A stretch of DNA of 64,000 nucleotides from Citrobacter braakii (GTDB lineage Bacteria; Pseudomonadota; Gammaproteobacteria; Enterobacterales; Enterobacteriaceae). The translations under genes and the position numbers were made by a program. The stretch is from positions 434,001 to 498,000 of the forward strand of contig NZ_NAEW01000002.1 in assembly GCF_002075345.1 (NCBI RefSeq), written 5' to 3'. Under the pieces are notes generated by a model that saw nothing but the letters and a program-made list of their open reading frames with translations, made no database searches and was not told where the DNA came from. Numbering within the stretch: position 1 is the stretch's first letter; every line of letters begins with the position of its first letter. This document shows, one piece after another, positions 19,040 through 29,943 of this stretch.

Positions 19040-21325
19040 ATGAATCAGAGTCTGCTGGTGACAAAGCGTGATGGTAGTACAGAGCGCATCAATCTCGACA
19101 AAATCCACCGAGTTCTGGATTGGGCGGCAGAAGGACTGAATAACGTATCGATTTCTCAGGTCGAGTTGCGCTCCCACATTCAGTTTTATGACGGTATCAA
19201 GACATCCGATATCCATGAAACAATCATCAAAGCTGCCGCCGACCTGATCTCCCGCGAGGCACCGGATTATCAGTACCTGGCTGCTCGCCTGGCGATTTTC
19301 CATCTGCGCAAAAAAGCCTACGGCGAGTTTGAACCGCCGAAACTGTTCGACCATGTCGTGAAAATGGTTGAAATGGGCAAATACGACAATCATCTGCTGG
19401 AAGACTACACGGAAGAAGAGTTCAAGCAGATGGACTCGTTCATCGTACACGACCGCGATATGACCTTCTCCTACGCTGCGGTGAAGCAGTTAGAAGGTAA
19501 ATACCTGGTACAAAACCGTGTTACCGGTGAGATTTATGAAAGCGCGCAGTTCCTCTACATTCTGGTAGCGGCCTGCCTGTTCTCTAACTATCCGCGTGAA
19601 ACGCGTCTGCAATACGTAAAACGTTTCTACGACGCCGTTTCTACGTTTAAAATTTCGCTGCCGACGCCGATTATGTCCGGCGTGCGCACCCCTACCCGTC
19701 AGTTCAGCTCCTGCGTACTGATCGAGTGCGGCGACAGCCTGGACTCCATCAACGCCACCTCCAGCGCGATTGTGAAATACGTTTCCCAGCGCGCCGGCAT
19801 CGGTATCAACGCCGGTCGCATCCGTGCGCTGGGTAGCCCGATCCGCGGCGGAGAAGCGTTCCACACCGGTTGTATTCCGTTCTACAAGCACTTCCAGACT
19901 GCGGTAAAATCCTGCTCCCAGGGCGGCGTACGCGGCGGTGCTGCAACGCTGTTCTACCCAATGTGGCACCTGGAAGTTGAAAGCCTGCTGGTCCTTAAAA
20001 ACAACCGTGGCGTCGAAGGCAACCGCGTGCGTCACATGGACTACGGCGTACAGATCAACAAACTGATGTACACCCGTCTGCTGAAGGGCGGCGACATCAC
20101 GCTGTTCAGCCCGTCCGACGTTCCAGGCCTGTATGATGCGTTCTTCGCTGACCAGGACGAATTCGAACGTCTGTACACCAAATATGAAAACGACGACAGT
20201 ATCCGCAAGCAACGCGTGAAAGCCGTTGAGCTGTTCTCACTGATGATGCAGGAACGTGCCTCTACCGGGCGTATCTATATTCAGAACGTTGACCACTGCA
20301 ACACCCATAGCCCGTTTGATCCAATTGTCGCTCCGGTGCGCCAGTCTAACCTGTGCCTGGAAATCGCCCTGCCGACCAAACCTCTGACCGACGTTAACGA
20401 CGAAAACGGCGAAATTGCGCTGTGTACGCTGTCCGCATTTAACCTCGGTGCTATCAACAGCCTGGACGAGCTGGAAGAGCTGGCTGAATTGGCGGTGCGC
20501 GCGCTGGATGCGCTGCTCGATTATCAGGATTATCCGATTCCTGCCGCCAAACGCGGCGCGATGGGTCGCCGTACGCTGGGTATTGGCGTGATCAACTACG
20601 CCTACTGGCTGGCGAAAAACGGTAAGCGTTATTCTGACGGCAGCGCGAACAACCTGACTCACAAAACCTTTGAAGCCATTCAGTATTACCTGATGAAAGC
20701 CTCTAACGAGCTGGCGAAAGAGCAAGGCGCGTGCCCGTGGTTTAACGAAACGACCTACTCCAAAGGTATTCTGCCGATCGATACCTATAAAAAAGATCTC
20801 GATGCTATTGTCAACGAGCCGCTGCATCTGGACTGGGAACAACTGCGCGAATCCATCAAAACGCACGGTCTGCGTAACTCCACGCTGTCAGCCCTGATGC
20901 CATCGGAGACCTCTTCGCAGATCTCTAACGCCACCAACGGTATTGAACCACCGCGCGGCTATGTGAGCATCAAAGCGTCGAAAGACGGTATTCTGCGCCA
21001 GGTCGTGCCGGACTACGAACACCTGCACGACGCGTACGAACTGCTGTGGGAAATGCCGAACAACGATGGCTATCTGCAACTGGTAGGTATCATGCAGAAA
21101 TTTATCGATCAGTCGATTTCCGCCAACACCAACTATGATCCGTCGCGCTTCCCATCCGGAAAAGTACCGATGCAGCAGTTACTGAAAGACCTGCTCACCG
21201 CCTACAAATTTGGTGTCAAAACGCTGTATTATCAAAACACCCGTGACGGTGCGGAAGATTCTCAGGACGATCTGGTGCCGTCCATTCAGGACGATGGCTG
21301 CGAAAGCGGCGCATGTAAGATCTGA
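19040..21325 (+). CDS. nrdA: Class Ia ribonucleoside-diphosphate reductase, alpha subunit
   Basis: NrdA (761 aa) reduces ribonucleoside diphosphates to deoxy forms under aerobic conditions. An N-terminal ATP-cone (first ~90 residues) gives dATP inhibition. Active-site residues lie in SSCVLIECGDS (Cys225), NLCLEIALPT (Cys439 and Glu441) and the nearby Cys462, and the mobile C-terminal pair is in CESGACKI (Cys754, Cys759). Length and sequence match E. coli almost exactly. It is followed by a BIME and then nrdB. Confidence 0.98.
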   Translation: MNQSLLVTKRDGSTERINLDKIHRVLDWAAEGLNNVSISQVELRSHIQFYDGIKTSDIHETIIKAAADLISREAPDYQYLAARLAIFHLRKKAYGEFEPPKLFDHVVKMVEMGKYDNHLLEDYTEEEFKQMDSFIVHDRDMTFSYAAVKQLEGKYLVQNRVTGEIYESAQFLYILVAACLFSNYPRETRLQYVKRFYDAVSTFKISLPTPIMSGVRTPTRQFSSCVLIECGDSLDSINATSSAIVKYVSQRAGIGINAGRIRALGSPIRGGEAFHTGCIPFYKHFQTAVKSCSQGGVRGGAATLFYPMWHLEVESLLVLKNNRGVEGNRVRHMDYGVQINKLMYTRLLKGGDITLFSPSDVPGLYDAFFADQDEFERLYTKYENDDSIRKQRVKAVELFSLMMQERASTGRIYIQNVDHCNTHSPFDPIVAPVRQSNLCLEIALPTKPLTDVNDENGEIALCTLSAFNLGAINSLDELEELAELAVRALDALLDYQDYPIPAAKRGAMGRRTLGIGVINYAYWLAKNGKRYSDGSANNLTHKTFEAIQYYLMKASNELAKEQGACPWFNETTYSKGILPIDTYKKDLDAIVNEPLHLDWEQLRESIKTHGLRNSTLSALMPSETSSQISNATNGIEPPRGYVSIKASKDGILRQVVPDYEHLHDAYELLWEMPNNDGYLQLVGIMQKFIDQSISANTNYDPSRFPSGKVPMQQLLKDLLTAYKFGVKTLYYQNTRDGAEDSQDDLVPSIQDDGCESGACKI

Positions 21326-21333
21326 TGAACGAT

Positions 21334-21411
21334 GCCGGGTGGCACCAGGCTCACCCGGCCTACAGTAGCTTGGTTTGTAGGCCGGAAAGGGTGCTTGTAA
21401 CGCCATCCGGC
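21334..21411. repeat. REP/BIME inside the nrdA-nrdB spacer
   Basis: Stem GCCGGGTG...CACCCGGC (21334-21359) and a second palindrome, GGCCGGA...ATCCGGC (about 21380-21411), fill most of the 112-base spacer within the operon. REP hairpins here could stabilise the upstream nrdA message or reduce read-through to nrdB. Confidence 0.8.
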
Positions 21412-21437
21412 ACTCATCCCACAAAGGATTCACATCA

Positions 21438-22568
21438 ATGGCATACACCACTTTTTCACAGACGAAAAATAACCAACTTCTGGAACCGATGTTCTTCGGC
21501 CAGCCGGTGAACGTCGCCCGCTACGATCAGCAAAAATATGACATCTTCGAAAAACTGATCGAAAAGCAGCTCTCTTTCTTCTGGCGTCCGGAAGAAGTTG
21601 ATGTTTCTCGCGATCGCATCGACTTCCAGGCGCTGCCGGAACATGAAAAGCATATCTTCATCAGCAACCTGAAATATCAGACGCTGCTGGACTCCATTCA
21701 GGGACGTAGCCCGAACGTGGCGCTGCTGCCGTTAATCTCGATCCCTGAGCTGGAAACCTGGGTGGAAACATGGGCGTTTTCAGAAACGATCCACTCCCGT
21801 TCCTACACCCACATCATTCGTAACATCGTGAACGATCCGGCGGTGGTGTTTGATGACATCGTCACCAACGAGCAGATCCAGAAACGCGCGGAAGGCATTT
21901 CCAGCTATTACGACGAATTGATTGAGATGACCAGCTACTGGCATTTGCTGGGCGAAGGCACGCATACCGTTAACGGTAAAACGGTTGTCGTAAGCCTGCG
22001 TGAACTGAAGAAGAAGCTGTATCTGTGCCTGATGAGCGTGAACGCGCTGGAAGCGATCCGCTTCTACGTCAGCTTCGCCTGCTCCTTCGCCTTCGCCGAA
22101 CGCGAACTGATGGAAGGCAACGCGAAAATTATTCGCCTGATCGCCCGCGATGAAGCCCTGCATTTGACCGGGACCCAGCATATGCTGAATCTGCTGCGCA
22201 GCGGCGTGGACGATCCGGAAATGGCGGAAATCGCCGAAGAGTGTAAACAAGAATGCTACGACCTGTTCGTACAGGCCGCGCTGCAGGAAAAAGAGTGGGC
22301 GGATTATCTGTTCCGTGACGGCTCAATGATTGGCCTGAACAAAGACATTCTGTGCCAGTACGTTGAGTACATCACCAACATCCGTATGCAGGCTGTCGGA
22401 CTCGACTTGCCGTTCCAGACCCGCTCTAACCCAATCCCATGGATCAACACCTGGCTGGTGTCTGATAACGTGCAGGTTGCGCCGCAGGAAGTGGAAGTCA
22501 GCTCTTACCTGGTCGGCCAGATCGATTCGGAAGTCGATACCGACGACCTGAGTAACTTCCAGCTCTGA
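21438..22568 (+). CDS. nrdB: Class Ia ribonucleoside-diphosphate reductase, beta subunit
   Basis: NrdB (376 aa) holds the diferric-tyrosyl radical that starts catalysis in Nrd[15 protein letters not shown] contains iron ligands Glu115 and His118 and the radical Tyr122. The second ligand set is in ARDEALH (Glu238, His241). AAGGA precedes the ATG. Its stop shares one base with the yfaE start (TGATG). Confidence 0.98.
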   Translation: MAYTTFSQTKNNQLLEPMFFGQPVNVARYDQQKYDIFEKLIEKQLSFFWRPEEVDVSRDRIDFQALPEHEKHIFISNLKYQTLLDSIQGRSPNVALLPLISIPELETWVETWAFSETIHSRSYTHIIRNIVNDPAVVFDDIVTNEQIQKRAEGISSYYDELIEMTSYWHLLGEGTHTVNGKTVVVSLRELKKKLYLCLMSVNALEAIRFYVSFACSFAFAERELMEGNAKIIRLIARDEALHLTGTQHMLNLLRSGVDDPEMAEIAEECKQECYDLFVQAALQEKEWADYLFRDGSMIGLNKDILCQYVEYITNIRMQAVGLDLPFQTRSNPIPWINTWLVSDNVQVAPQEVEVSSYLVGQIDSEVDTDDLSNFQL

Positions 22569-22822
22569 TGGGCCGCGTTACTCTGCGCATCTCTGGCACA
22601 CAACTGCTGTGCCAGGATGAACATCCTTCCCTGCTTGCCGCGCTCGAATCGCACAATGTTGAAGTTGAATACCAGTGCCGCGCAGGTTATTGCGGCTCCT
22701 GCCGTACCCGTCTGGTAGCGGGACAGGTCGACTGGATTGCCGAACCTCTGGCCTTCATTCAGCCAGGTGAAATTTTGCCCTGCTGCTGTCGGGCAAAAGG
22801 CGATATTGAAATAGAGCTGTAA
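22568..22822 (+). CDS. yfaE: 2Fe-2S ferredoxin YfaE, NrdB maintenance protein
   Basis: Plant-type [2Fe-2S] ferredoxin (84 aa) that supplies electrons to rebuild the NrdB diferric-tyrosyl cofactor. Cluster ligands are Cys37, Cys42 and Cys45 (CRAGYCGSC) plus one of the CCC at 72-74. It overlaps nrdB by one base, which fits coupled, substoichiometric production. Confidence 0.95.
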   Translation: MGRVTLRISGTQLLCQDEHPSLLAALESHNVEVEYQCRAGYCGSCRTRLVAGQVDWIAEPLAFIQPGEILPCCCRAKGDIEIEL

Positions 22823-22852
22823 CGCGTGGCGGGATAAAAATTACGACTAAAA

Positions 22853-22881
22853 AAAGAGCCGCCGATGGACGGCAGCTCTTT
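22853..22881 (+). terminator. Terminator of nrdAB-yfaE
   Basis: AAAGAGC-c-GCCG and CGGC-a-GCTCTTT form an 11-bp stem with one mismatch and loop ATGGA, preceded by A-run and ending in T-rich sequence. It is probably bidirectional with glpQ. The remaining spacer to 22995 has only a short CTGTGA/TCACAG dyad (22962-22984) and no gene. Confidence 0.8.
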
Positions 22882-22995
22882 ATTTCTCCTGGAGGCAGGT
22901 ATGGCCACGTTGACGGCAGACGGCCTTATCTAGCCGTTAATAACGTTTGATCCAACCGGGCCTGTGACCGGAGGTGCATCACAGACCTTGTGCCA

Positions 22996-24063
22996 TTACT
23001 CTTTATTCAGGAATGTCACTGCTTTGTCGGGGAAGTCGGTGAACAGCCCGTCAACGCCCGCCTTGTTATACAGAATGTCATACAGCTGGTTTACATCAGT
23101 GGTGTAATCCGGCAGTTGATCGGCACGAACGGTATAAGGATGCACCACCATCTTATTCTGATGCGCGTCCTGTACCATGCCCGTTAACGAGATATTGCCT
23201 TTCTTCGACTTCTCATCAATCAGCATGTGATAGTCCGGCCCAATGCCGTCCGCATACTGCGCAACCTGCTTCATGGCACCCGGTTTAAACATCCAGTCGT
23301 AGTTGTAATTAACCCAACTACCGTCCGGCTTTTTCTCCTGAGTTTCATTCCAGTCAGTGTACGCAATCAACTGTACCAGATTGAGATCCATCCCCATCTT
23401 CGGTTCCAGTTCATTCTTAATGCGCTTTAACTCTGCGACATCAAAACACTGTAGATAAACCTTGTCGTTCTTGTCGGTGTACCCGTACTTTTTCAGCACT
23501 TCCAGCGTTTTAGCCGCAATGTCCTTCCCTTCCTGATGATGGAACCACGGCGCTTTCATTTCCGGGTAAATGCCAATGTTTTTACCGGTTGAATGATTTA
23601 ATCCCTGAACAAACTCAATCTCTTCTTCGAAAGTGTGCACACGGAAATCAGATTTACCCATCGGGAAACGCCCCGGGTAGGTCTGGACCTTTTTGCCATT
23701 TTCGATATCAAAGCCTTCGGTAAATTTCAGCGATTTAATCTCATCCAGCGTAAAGTCGATAGCGTAGTAGCGCCCATCTTTACGCGCACGATCCGGGAAA
23801 CGCTCGGCAACATCGGTGACGCGGTCAAGGTAGTGGTCATGCAGGACAACCAGATGGTCGTCCTTGGTCATCACCAAATCCTGTTCCAGGTAATCAGCCC
23901 CCTGAGCATAAGCCATCGCTTTTGCTGGCAGCGTATGCTCCGGTAGATAACCGCTGGCGCCACGGTGCGCAATCACGATTTTTTCTGCGGCAACCGCCGC
24001 GCTGCTCACCACAATACCTGTCAGCATTAGCGCCACGCTGAGACTTTTCAATGTGGTTTTCAT
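22996..24063 (-). CDS. glpQ: Periplasmic glycerophosphodiester phosphodiesterase
   Basis: GlpQ (355 aa) hydrolyses deacylated phospholipids (glycerophosphodiesters) to glycerol-3-phosphate and alcohol in the periplasm. A Sec signal peptide ends near VSSAAVAA, followed by EKIVIAHRGASGYLPEHT. HRGASG and the later ETDLV-type YLEQDLVMTKD hold the catalytic His and metal-binding acids of the GDPD family. It follows glpT after 3 bases and is its operon partner. Confidence 0.97.
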   Translation of the reverse strand: MKTTLKSLSVALMLTGIVVSSAAVAAEKIVIAHRGASGYLPEHTLPAKAMAYAQGADYLEQDLVMTKDDHLVVLHDHYLDRVTDVAERFPDRARKDGRYYAIDFTLDEIKSLKFTEGFDIENGKKVQTYPGRFPMGKSDFRVHTFEEEIEFVQGLNHSTGKNIGIYPEMKAPWFHHQEGKDIAAKTLEVLKKYGYTDKNDKVYLQCFDVAELKRIKNELEPKMGMDLNLVQLIAYTDWNETQEKKPDGSWVNYNYDWMFKPGAMKQVAQYADGIGPDYHMLIDEKSKKGNISLTGMVQDAHQNKMVVHPYTVRADQLPDYTTDVNQLYDILYNKAGVDGLFTDFPDKAVTFLNKE

Positions 24064-24066
24064 CTA

Positions 24067-25425
24067 TTAGCCCCCGTTACGCTTCAGTGCGATCTCTTCG
24101 TGATGGCGTTTTTCGCCAATCATGACGACCACCAGCAGAATAACCGCCAGCACGCTACCGCCAATCATCACCATAAAGCCGCCGTCCCAACCGAAGAAGT
24201 CAACGGTATAGCCAACAATGGCGCTCGCCGCTACGGAACCGCCGAGATAACCGAACAGACCGGTAAAGCCAGCCGCCGTACCCGCCGCTTTTTTCGGTGC
24301 CAGTTCCAGCGCATGCAGACCAATCAACATTACCGGACCGTAGATCAGGAAGCCGATGATAATCATACAAGCCATATCCACGTTCGGGTTGCCTGCCGGG
24401 TTCATCCAGTAGACGATAGTCGCGATAGTCACCAGCGTCATAAAGAACACGCCGGTCGCACCACGGTTGCCACGGAAGACTTTATCCGACATCCAGCCGC
24501 ACAGCAGCGTGCCCGGAATACCCGCATACTCATACAGGAAGTAGGCCCAGGATGATTTATCCAGCGCGAAATGTTTCACTTCTTTCAGATAGGTCGGGGA
24601 CCAGTCCAGGATGCCGTAACGCAGCAGATAAACAAACACGTTGGCGATAGCGATGTACCACAACAGTTTGTTCGGCAGTACGTATTGCATGAAGATCTGC
24701 TTCGCAGTCAGCTCTTCTTCCGCTTTCTCGTTGTAATCGTCCGGATAGTCGTTCTTGTACTCTTCGATAGGCGGCAGGCCACAAGACTGCGGCGTATCAC
24801 GCATCAGAGCAAAAGCAAACAGCGCGACGACGATCGCACCGAAAGCAGGCATGTACAGCGCCGCTTTCCAGTCATTGAACCAGGCCATACCCAGCAGGAA
24901 CAACAGAGGAGGCAGACCACCGCCCACGTTGTGCGCACAGTTCCAGACGGAGACAATGCCCCCACGCTCTTTCTGCGACCACCAGTGCACCATGGTACGA
25001 CCACACGGCGGCCAACCCATTCCCTGGAACCATCCGCAGAGGAACAGCAGCACAAACATAACCGCAATGCTCGAAGTCGCCCACGGCACAAAGCCCATGA
25101 ACAACATGACTGCGGCGGCCAGAATCAGACCCGCTGGCAGGAAAACGCGCGGATTCGAGCGATCCGAAACGGACCCCATGATGAATTTCGAAAATCCGTA
25201 AGCAATGGAGATACCGGATAACGCAAAACCCAGATCGCCACGCGAGAAACCTTGCTCAACCAGATACGGCATCGCAAGGGCAAAGTTCTTACGTACCAGA
25301 TAGTACGCGGCATAGCCAAAGAATATCCCCAGAAAGATCTGCCAACGTAATCGACGATATGTCGGGTCGATCTCCGCTGCAGGCAAACGCGCCGTGTGTG
25401 ACGCTGGTTTAAAAATGCTCAACAT
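24067..25425 (-). CDS. glpT: Glycerol-3-phosphate/phosphate antiporter GlpT
   Basis: Major facilitator antiporter (452 aa, 12 helices) that imports glycerol-3-phosphate, and also fosfomycin, in exchange for inorganic phosphate. N-terminal [20 protein letters not shown] contains the substrate Arg near 45; the second Arg is in helix 7 ([10 protein letters not shown]). MLSIFKP at 25425 is chosen over an upstream in-frame Met because it matches E. coli and has GGAGG 7-8 bases upstream. I see no truncation, so fosfomycin uptake should be intact. Confidence 0.97.
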   Translation of the reverse strand: MLSIFKPASHTARLPAAEIDPTYRRLRWQIFLGIFFGYAAYYLVRKNFALAMPYLVEQGFSRGDLGFALSGISIAYGFSKFIMGSVSDRSNPRVFLPAGLILAAAVMLFMGFVPWATSSIAVMFVLLFLCGWFQGMGWPPCGRTMVHWWSQKERGGIVSVWNCAHNVGGGLPPLLFLLGMAWFNDWKAALYMPAFGAIVVALFAFALMRDTPQSCGLPPIEEYKNDYPDDYNEKAEEELTAKQIFMQYVLPNKLLWYIAIANVFVYLLRYGILDWSPTYLKEVKHFALDKSSWAYFLYEYAGIPGTLLCGWMSDKVFRGNRGATGVFFMTLVTIATIVYWMNPAGNPNVDMACMIIIGFLIYGPVMLIGLHALELAPKKAAGTAAGFTGLFGYLGGSVAASAIVGYTVDFFGWDGGFMVMIGGSVLAVILLVVVMIGEKRHHEEIALKRNGG

Positions 25426-25535
25426 AGTGTAGCCTCCGTGGCCGTCTTTCATTCGAAGTAAACACTGCAGTTCGTCATTACTACCCTACCGCTCCCAGTG
25501 TGGCCGCGATGTTAAGGAAAGATACATAACAAAAA

Positions 25536-25640
25536 TGTGAAACGCTGCACATATTGTTACAGATTTATGACAAATGTTCATAAAGGCGCACGAAATCACG
25601 TTTCATTTTCGAATAATGAGCGATTATGCGCGAAATCAAA
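25536..25640. promoter_or_regulatory. Divergent glpTQ/glpABC control region (CRP and GlpR sites)
   Basis: TGTGA-AACGCT-GCACA (25536-25551) is a good CRP site. GlpR-like operators are seen at 25573-25592 (starts AATGTTCATA), 25605-25624 (ATTTTCGAAT AATGAGCGAT) and about 25624-25643. ATCAA at about 25633-25637 could be half of an FNR site, expected because glpABC is the anaerobic enzyme. Site edges are estimates from consensus. Confidence 0.65.
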
Positions 25641-25695
25641 CAATCCATGTTTTTTATGTGGCTAAATGATAAAAAACGAACTGTGAGGAAAAACA

Positions 25696-27324
25696 ATGAA
25701 AATTCGCGACTCGCAAACAAGTGACGTGATTATCATTGGTGGAGGAGCAACAGGTGCAGGGATCGCACGCGATTGTGCGCTGCGCGGGTTGCGCGTCATC
25801 TTAGTGGAACGCCACGATATCGCCACAGGGGCGACCGGACGTAACCACGGTCTGCTGCACAGCGGTGCACGCTACGCCGTCACCGACGCTGAATCTGCCC
25901 GGGAGTGCATCAGCGAAAACCAAATTCTCAAACGTATCGCCCGTCATTGCGTTGAGCCGACGGATGGTCTGTTTATTACCCTGCCGGAAGATGAACTCTC
26001 CTTCCAGGCAACCTTTATTCGCGCCTGTGAAGAGGCCGGTATTCGCGCAGAAGCAATTGACCCTAAGCAGGCGCGCATTATCGAACCTTCCGTCAACCCA
26101 CAGCTGATTGGCGCGGTAAAAGTGCCGGACGGCACGGTTGATCCTTTCCGCTTAACCGCCGCCAACATGCTGGATGCGCGTGAGCATGGCGCAGTAATCT
26201 TAACGGCGCATGAAGTGACGGGACTGATTCGTGAAGGGGCAACGGTTTGCGGCGTGAACGTACGCAATCATCTGACGGGTGAGATGCAGTCTCTGCATGC
26301 ACCGGTAGTCGTCAACGCCGCCGGGATCTGGGGCCAGCGCATTGCGGAATATGCCGATCTGAGCATCCGTATGTTCCCGGCCAAAGGTTCGCTGCTGATT
26401 ATGGATCACCGCATTAACCAGCATGTCATCAACCGCTGTCGTAAGCCGTCTGACGCCGATATCCTGGTGCCCGGTGATACCATTTCGCTGATTGGCACCA
26501 CCTCACAGCACATTGATTACGATGATATCGACAGCAACCGCGTCACCGCAGAAGAGGTCGATATATTGCTGCGTGAAGGCGAAAAACTGGCGCCGATTAT
26601 GGCGAAAACGCGCATTTTACGCGCCTACTCCGGCGTGCGTCCTCTGGTAGCCAGCGACGACGATCCAAGTGGCCGTAACGTCAGTCGTGGGATTGTACTG
26701 TTCGATCACGCCCAGCGTGACGGACTGGACGGGTTTATCACCATTACTGGCGGCAAATTGATGACCTACCGCCTGATGGCAGAGTGGGCCACCGATGCCG
26801 TTTGCCGTAAGCTGGGCAATACCCAACCTTGCACAACGGCAGACACGGCGCTGCCTGGCTCACAAGAATCGACCGAGCATACGCTCAAACGCGTGATCTC
26901 GTTGCCCGCGCCACTGCGCGGCTCAGCGGTCTACCGTCACGGCGATCGCACCCCTGCGTGGCTTAGCGAAGGTCGTCAGCACCGCAGCCTGGTCTGTGAA
27001 TGCGAAGCGGTCACTGCAGGTGAAGTGCAGTACGCCGTCGAGAATTTGACCGTCAACAGCCTGCTGGATTTGCGTCGCCGTACCCGTGTTGGAATGGGGA
27101 CCTGCCAGGGCGAATTGTGTGCCTGCCGCGCCGCAGGTTTGCTGCAACGTTTTAATGTCACCACCGCCGCGCAATCTATCACCCAGCTTTCCGATTTCCT
27201 CAATGAACGCTGGAAAGGCGTGCAGCCTATCGCCTGGGGAGATGCGCTGCGCGAAAGCGAATTCACACGCTGGGTCTATCAGGGATTGTGCGGTCTGGAA
27301 AAGGAGCACCAGGATGAAATTTGA
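25696..27324 (+). CDS. glpA: Anaerobic glycerol-3-phosphate dehydrogenase subunit A
   Basis: FAD-containing large catalytic subunit (542 aa) of GlpABC, oxidising glycerol-3-phosphate to dihydroxyacetone phosphate with electrons passed to menaquinone. The dinucleotide-binding [19 protein letters not shown] is at the N-terminus. A C-terminal BFD-like domain has Cys in VCECEAV and [11 protein letters not shown], probably a [2Fe-2S] site. AGGAAAA precedes the ATG. The 3' end overlaps glpB by 11 bases. Confidence 0.97.
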   Translation: MKIRDSQTSDVIIIGGGATGAGIARDCALRGLRVILVERHDIATGATGRNHGLLHSGARYAVTDAESARECISENQILKRIARHCVEPTDGLFITLPEDELSFQATFIRACEEAGIRAEAIDPKQARIIEPSVNPQLIGAVKVPDGTVDPFRLTAANMLDAREHGAVILTAHEVTGLIREGATVCGVNVRNHLTGEMQSLHAPVVVNAAGIWGQRIAEYADLSIRMFPAKGSLLIMDHRINQHVINRCRKPSDADILVPGDTISLIGTTSQHIDYDDIDSNRVTAEEVDILLREGEKLAPIMAKTRILRAYSGVRPLVASDDDPSGRNVSRGIVLFDHAQRDGLDGFITITGGKLMTYRLMAEWATDAVCRKLGNTQPCTTADTALPGSQESTEHTLKRVISLPAPLRGSAVYRHGDRTPAWLSEGRQHRSLVCECEAVTAGEVQYAVENLTVNSLLDLRRRTRVGMGTCQGELCACRAAGLLQRFNVTTAAQSITQLSDFLNERWKGVQPIAWGDALRESEFTRWVYQGLCGLEKEHQDEI

Positions 27325-28573
27325 TACCGTCATTATCGGCGGCGGCCTGGCCGGACTGCTGTGCGGCCTGCAACTGCAAAAAAGCGGTTTACGCTGCACG
27401 ATTGTCACTCGCGGCCAAAGCGCCCTGCATTTCTCCTCCGGCTCACTGGATTTGCTCAGCAACTTACCCGATGGCCAACCGGTGACGGATATAGAAGCAG
27501 GCCTGAATGCGCTGCGCACTCAGGCACCCGCGCACCCGTACAGCACCATCGGAACGCACAACGTCCTGGAGCTGGCCCAGCAGGCGCAAAATCTTCTCGA
27601 AGAATGCGGAACTCATTTGCAAGGCAAGGTACATCAGTCACATCAACGCATCACCCCGCTGGGAACGCTGCGCTCAACCTGGTTAAGTTCCCCGGAAGTT
27701 CCGGTCTGGCCGCTGTCCGCGCAGCGTATCTGCGTTGTAGGTATTAGCGGTTTACTGGATTTTCAGGCACATCTCGCCGCGGCGTCGCTGCGTCAACGCA
27801 ATCTCAGCGTCGAGACGGCAGAAATCGATCTGCCTGAGCTGGATGTCCTGCGTGATAACCCGACCGAGTTTCGCGCCGTCAATATTGCGCGCCTGCTGGA
27901 TAACGAAGATAAATGGTCGCTGCTCTATGACGCTTTACTGCCAGTAGCAAAAACCTGCGACATGATAATTATGCCGGCCTGCTTCGGTCTGGCGGATGAA
28001 CAGCTCTGGCAATGGCTTAACGAGCGCCTCCCCTGCTCGCTGACGCTGTTACCGACTCTCCCGCCTTCGGTACTGGGTATGCGTTTGCATAACAAATTGC
28101 AGCGCCAGTTTGTGCGCCAGGGCGGCGTCTGGATGCCGGGTGATGAAGTGAAGAAAATCACCTGTCAGGACGGCGTAGTCAGCGAAATCTGGACCCGTAA
28201 TCATGCCGATATTCCTTTGCGGCCACGTTTCGCCGTGCTCGCCAGCGGCAGCTTCTTCAGCAGCGGACTGGTCGCCACGCGTGAGGCCATCTACGAACCT
28301 ATCCTGGGGCTGGATGTACAGCAAACCGCCACCCGCGCCGAGTGGTATGAGCGTGACGTATTCGACCCACAACCGTGGCAGCAGTTTGGCGTTACGACCG
28401 ATGCCGGGCTGCGCCCGTCGCTGGCGGGACAAACGGTAGAGAACATGTATGCCATCGGTTCCGTTCTCGGCGGATTCGACCCTATCGCCCAGGGTTGCGG
28501 AGGCGGCGTGTGCGCTGTTAGCGCCTTACACGCCGCACATCATATTGCGAAACGTGCAGGAGGCCAGCAATGA
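27314..28573 (+). CDS. glpB: Anaerobic glycerol-3-phosphate dehydrogenase subunit B
   Basis: Flavoprotein subunit (419 aa) of GlpABC that links GlpA to the membrane anchor. N-terminal [18 protein letters not shown] binds flavin and [12 protein letters not shown] lies near the C-terminal FAD contact. The ATG at 27314 lies inside glpA (MKFDTV, as in E. coli) with AGGAG about 10 bases upstream; the open frame back to 27086 is the glpA shadow. It overlaps glpC by 4 bases. Confidence 0.96.
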   Translation: MKFDTVIIGGGLAGLLCGLQLQKSGLRCTIVTRGQSALHFSSGSLDLLSNLPDGQPVTDIEAGLNALRTQAPAHPYSTIGTHNVLELAQQAQNLLEECGTHLQGKVHQSHQRITPLGTLRSTWLSSPEVPVWPLSAQRICVVGISGLLDFQAHLAAASLRQRNLSVETAEIDLPELDVLRDNPTEFRAVNIARLLDNEDKWSLLYDALLPVAKTCDMIIMPACFGLADEQLWQWLNERLPCSLTLLPTLPPSVLGMRLHNKLQRQFVRQGGVWMPGDEVKKITCQDGVVSEIWTRNHADIPLRPRFAVLASGSFFSSGLVATREAIYEPILGLDVQQTATRAEWYERDVFDPQPWQQFGVTTDAGLRPSLAGQTVENMYAIGSVLGGFDPIAQGCGGGVCAVSALHAAHHIAKRAGGQQ

Positions 28574-29760
28574 GCGACACACGTTTTGAAAGTTGTATCA
28601 AATGCACGGTGTGCACCACGGCCTGCCCGGTAAGTCGCGTCAATCCGAACTACCCTGGTCCTAAACAGGCCGGACCGGACGGTGAGCGTCTGCGCCTGAA
28701 AGATGGCGCGTTATATGACGATGCGCTGAAATACTGCATCAACTGTAAGCGTTGCGAAGTAGCCTGTCCGTCAGATGTGAAGATTGGCGATATCATCCAA
28801 CGCGCGCGCGCCAAATACGACACAACGCGTCCGTCGCTGCGTAACTTTGTCTTAAGCCATACCGATTTGATGGGTAGCGTGTCCACACCGTTCGCCCCGA
28901 TAGTGAATACCGCCACCTCACTCAAACCGGTGCGTCAGTTGCTGGATTACGCGCTAAAAATCGACCATCGCCGTACGCTGCCGAAGTACTCTTTCGGCAC
29001 CTTCCGCCGCTGGTATCGCAGCGTTGCCGCTCAGCAAGCGCAATATCAGGATCAGGTTGCCTTTTTCCACGGCTGTTTTGTGAATTACAACCATCCGCAG
29101 CTCGGCAAAGACCTGATCAAAGTGTTGAATGCGATGGGAACCGGGGTGCAACTGCTGAGCAAAGAGAAATGCTGCGGCGTACCGCTGATTGCCAACGGTT
29201 TTACCGATAAAGCGCGTAAGCAGGCGGTGAGCAACGTGGCCTCCCTCAGAGAAGCAATTGACGGTAAAGGCATTCCGGTGATCGCCACCTCATCAACCTG
29301 CACCTTTGCACTGCGTGATGAATATCCGGAGGTGCTGGACGTCGACAACTCAGGTCTACGCGAACACATTGAACTGGCAACCCGCTGGCTGTGGCGCAAG
29401 CTGGATGAAGGCAAAACGCTGCCGCTGAAAACGCTGCCGCTGAAAGTGGTCTACCACACGCCATGCCACATGGAGAAAATGGGCTGGACGCTCTACACGC
29501 TGGAACTGCTACGACAAATTCCAGGGCTGGAGCTAACGGTGCTGGACTCGCAATGCTGCGGGATTGCCGGGACATACGGCTTTAAAAAGGAAAACTACCC
29601 GACATCGCAGTCCATTGGCGCACCGCTGTTCCGCCAGATTGAAGACAGCGGCGCTGATATCGTCGTCACCGACTGCGAAACCTGTAAATGGCAGATTGAG
29701 ATGTCGACAAGCAAACGTTGCGAACATCCCATCACCCTGCTTGCCAAAGCGTTAGGTTAA
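28570..29760 (+). CDS. glpC: Anaerobic glycerol-3-phosphate dehydrogenase subunit C
   Basis: Iron-sulfur membrane-anchoring subunit (396 aa) of GlpABC. Two [4Fe-4S] motifs, [12 protein letters not shown] and [12 protein letters not shown], are followed by two CCG domains ([10 protein letters not shown] and CCGIAGTYG) typical of quinone-reactive subunits. Near residues 281-291 the sequence [10 protein letters not shown] is encoded by a perfect tandem 15-base repeat (29413-29442); E. coli has a related but diverged TLPLKPLPLK there. Confidence 0.97.
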   Translation: MSDTRFESCIKCTVCTTACPVSRVNPNYPGPKQAGPDGERLRLKDGALYDDALKYCINCKRCEVACPSDVKIGDIIQRARAKYDTTRPSLRNFVLSHTDLMGSVSTPFAPIVNTATSLKPVRQLLDYALKIDHRRTLPKYSFGTFRRWYRSVAAQQAQYQDQVAFFHGCFVNYNHPQLGKDLIKVLNAMGTGVQLLSKEKCCGVPLIANGFTDKARKQAVSNVASLREAIDGKGIPVIATSSTCTFALRDEYPEVLDVDNSGLREHIELATRWLWRKLDEGKTLPLKTLPLKVVYHTPCHMEKMGWTLYTLELLRQIPGLELTVLDSQCCGIAGTYGFKKENYPTSQSIGAPLFRQIEDSGADIVVTDCETCKWQIEMSTSKRCEHPITLLAKALG

Positions 29761-29767
29761 TTCTGTT

Positions 29768-29797
29768 GCCCGGTGGCATTTGCTACCGGGCATTTTT
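29768..29797 (+). terminator. Terminator of glpABC
   Basis: GCCCGGTGGC and GCTACCGGGC form a 10-bp stem (one G-T pair) with loop ATTT, followed by ATTTTTG. Confidence 0.85.
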
Positions 29798-29887
29798 GCG
29801 AATGCCGTTGTATATAACTGAATACGTTGCAAGCGGACGTATTTATCTCTGACCCCTCCACGCAAAAAATCAATTCCACGAATGCAG

Positions 29888-29937
29888 CCCACGTCATCCG
29901 TGGGTACCGTCACGCCATCTTCTTCCTCTGGTGACGG
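29888..29937 (+). promoter_or_regulatory. Tandem hairpins in the rpnE leader
   Basis: CCCACG/CGTGGG (29888-29904, loop TCATC) and CCGTCAC/GTGACGG (29907-29937, 17-nt loop) stand back to back. The second stem ends 6 bases before the ATG and contains the only candidate Shine-Dalgarno (GGTGACGG). Such a structure would hinder ribosome access to the full-length start. Confidence 0.55.
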
Positions 29938-29943
29938 ACTACC

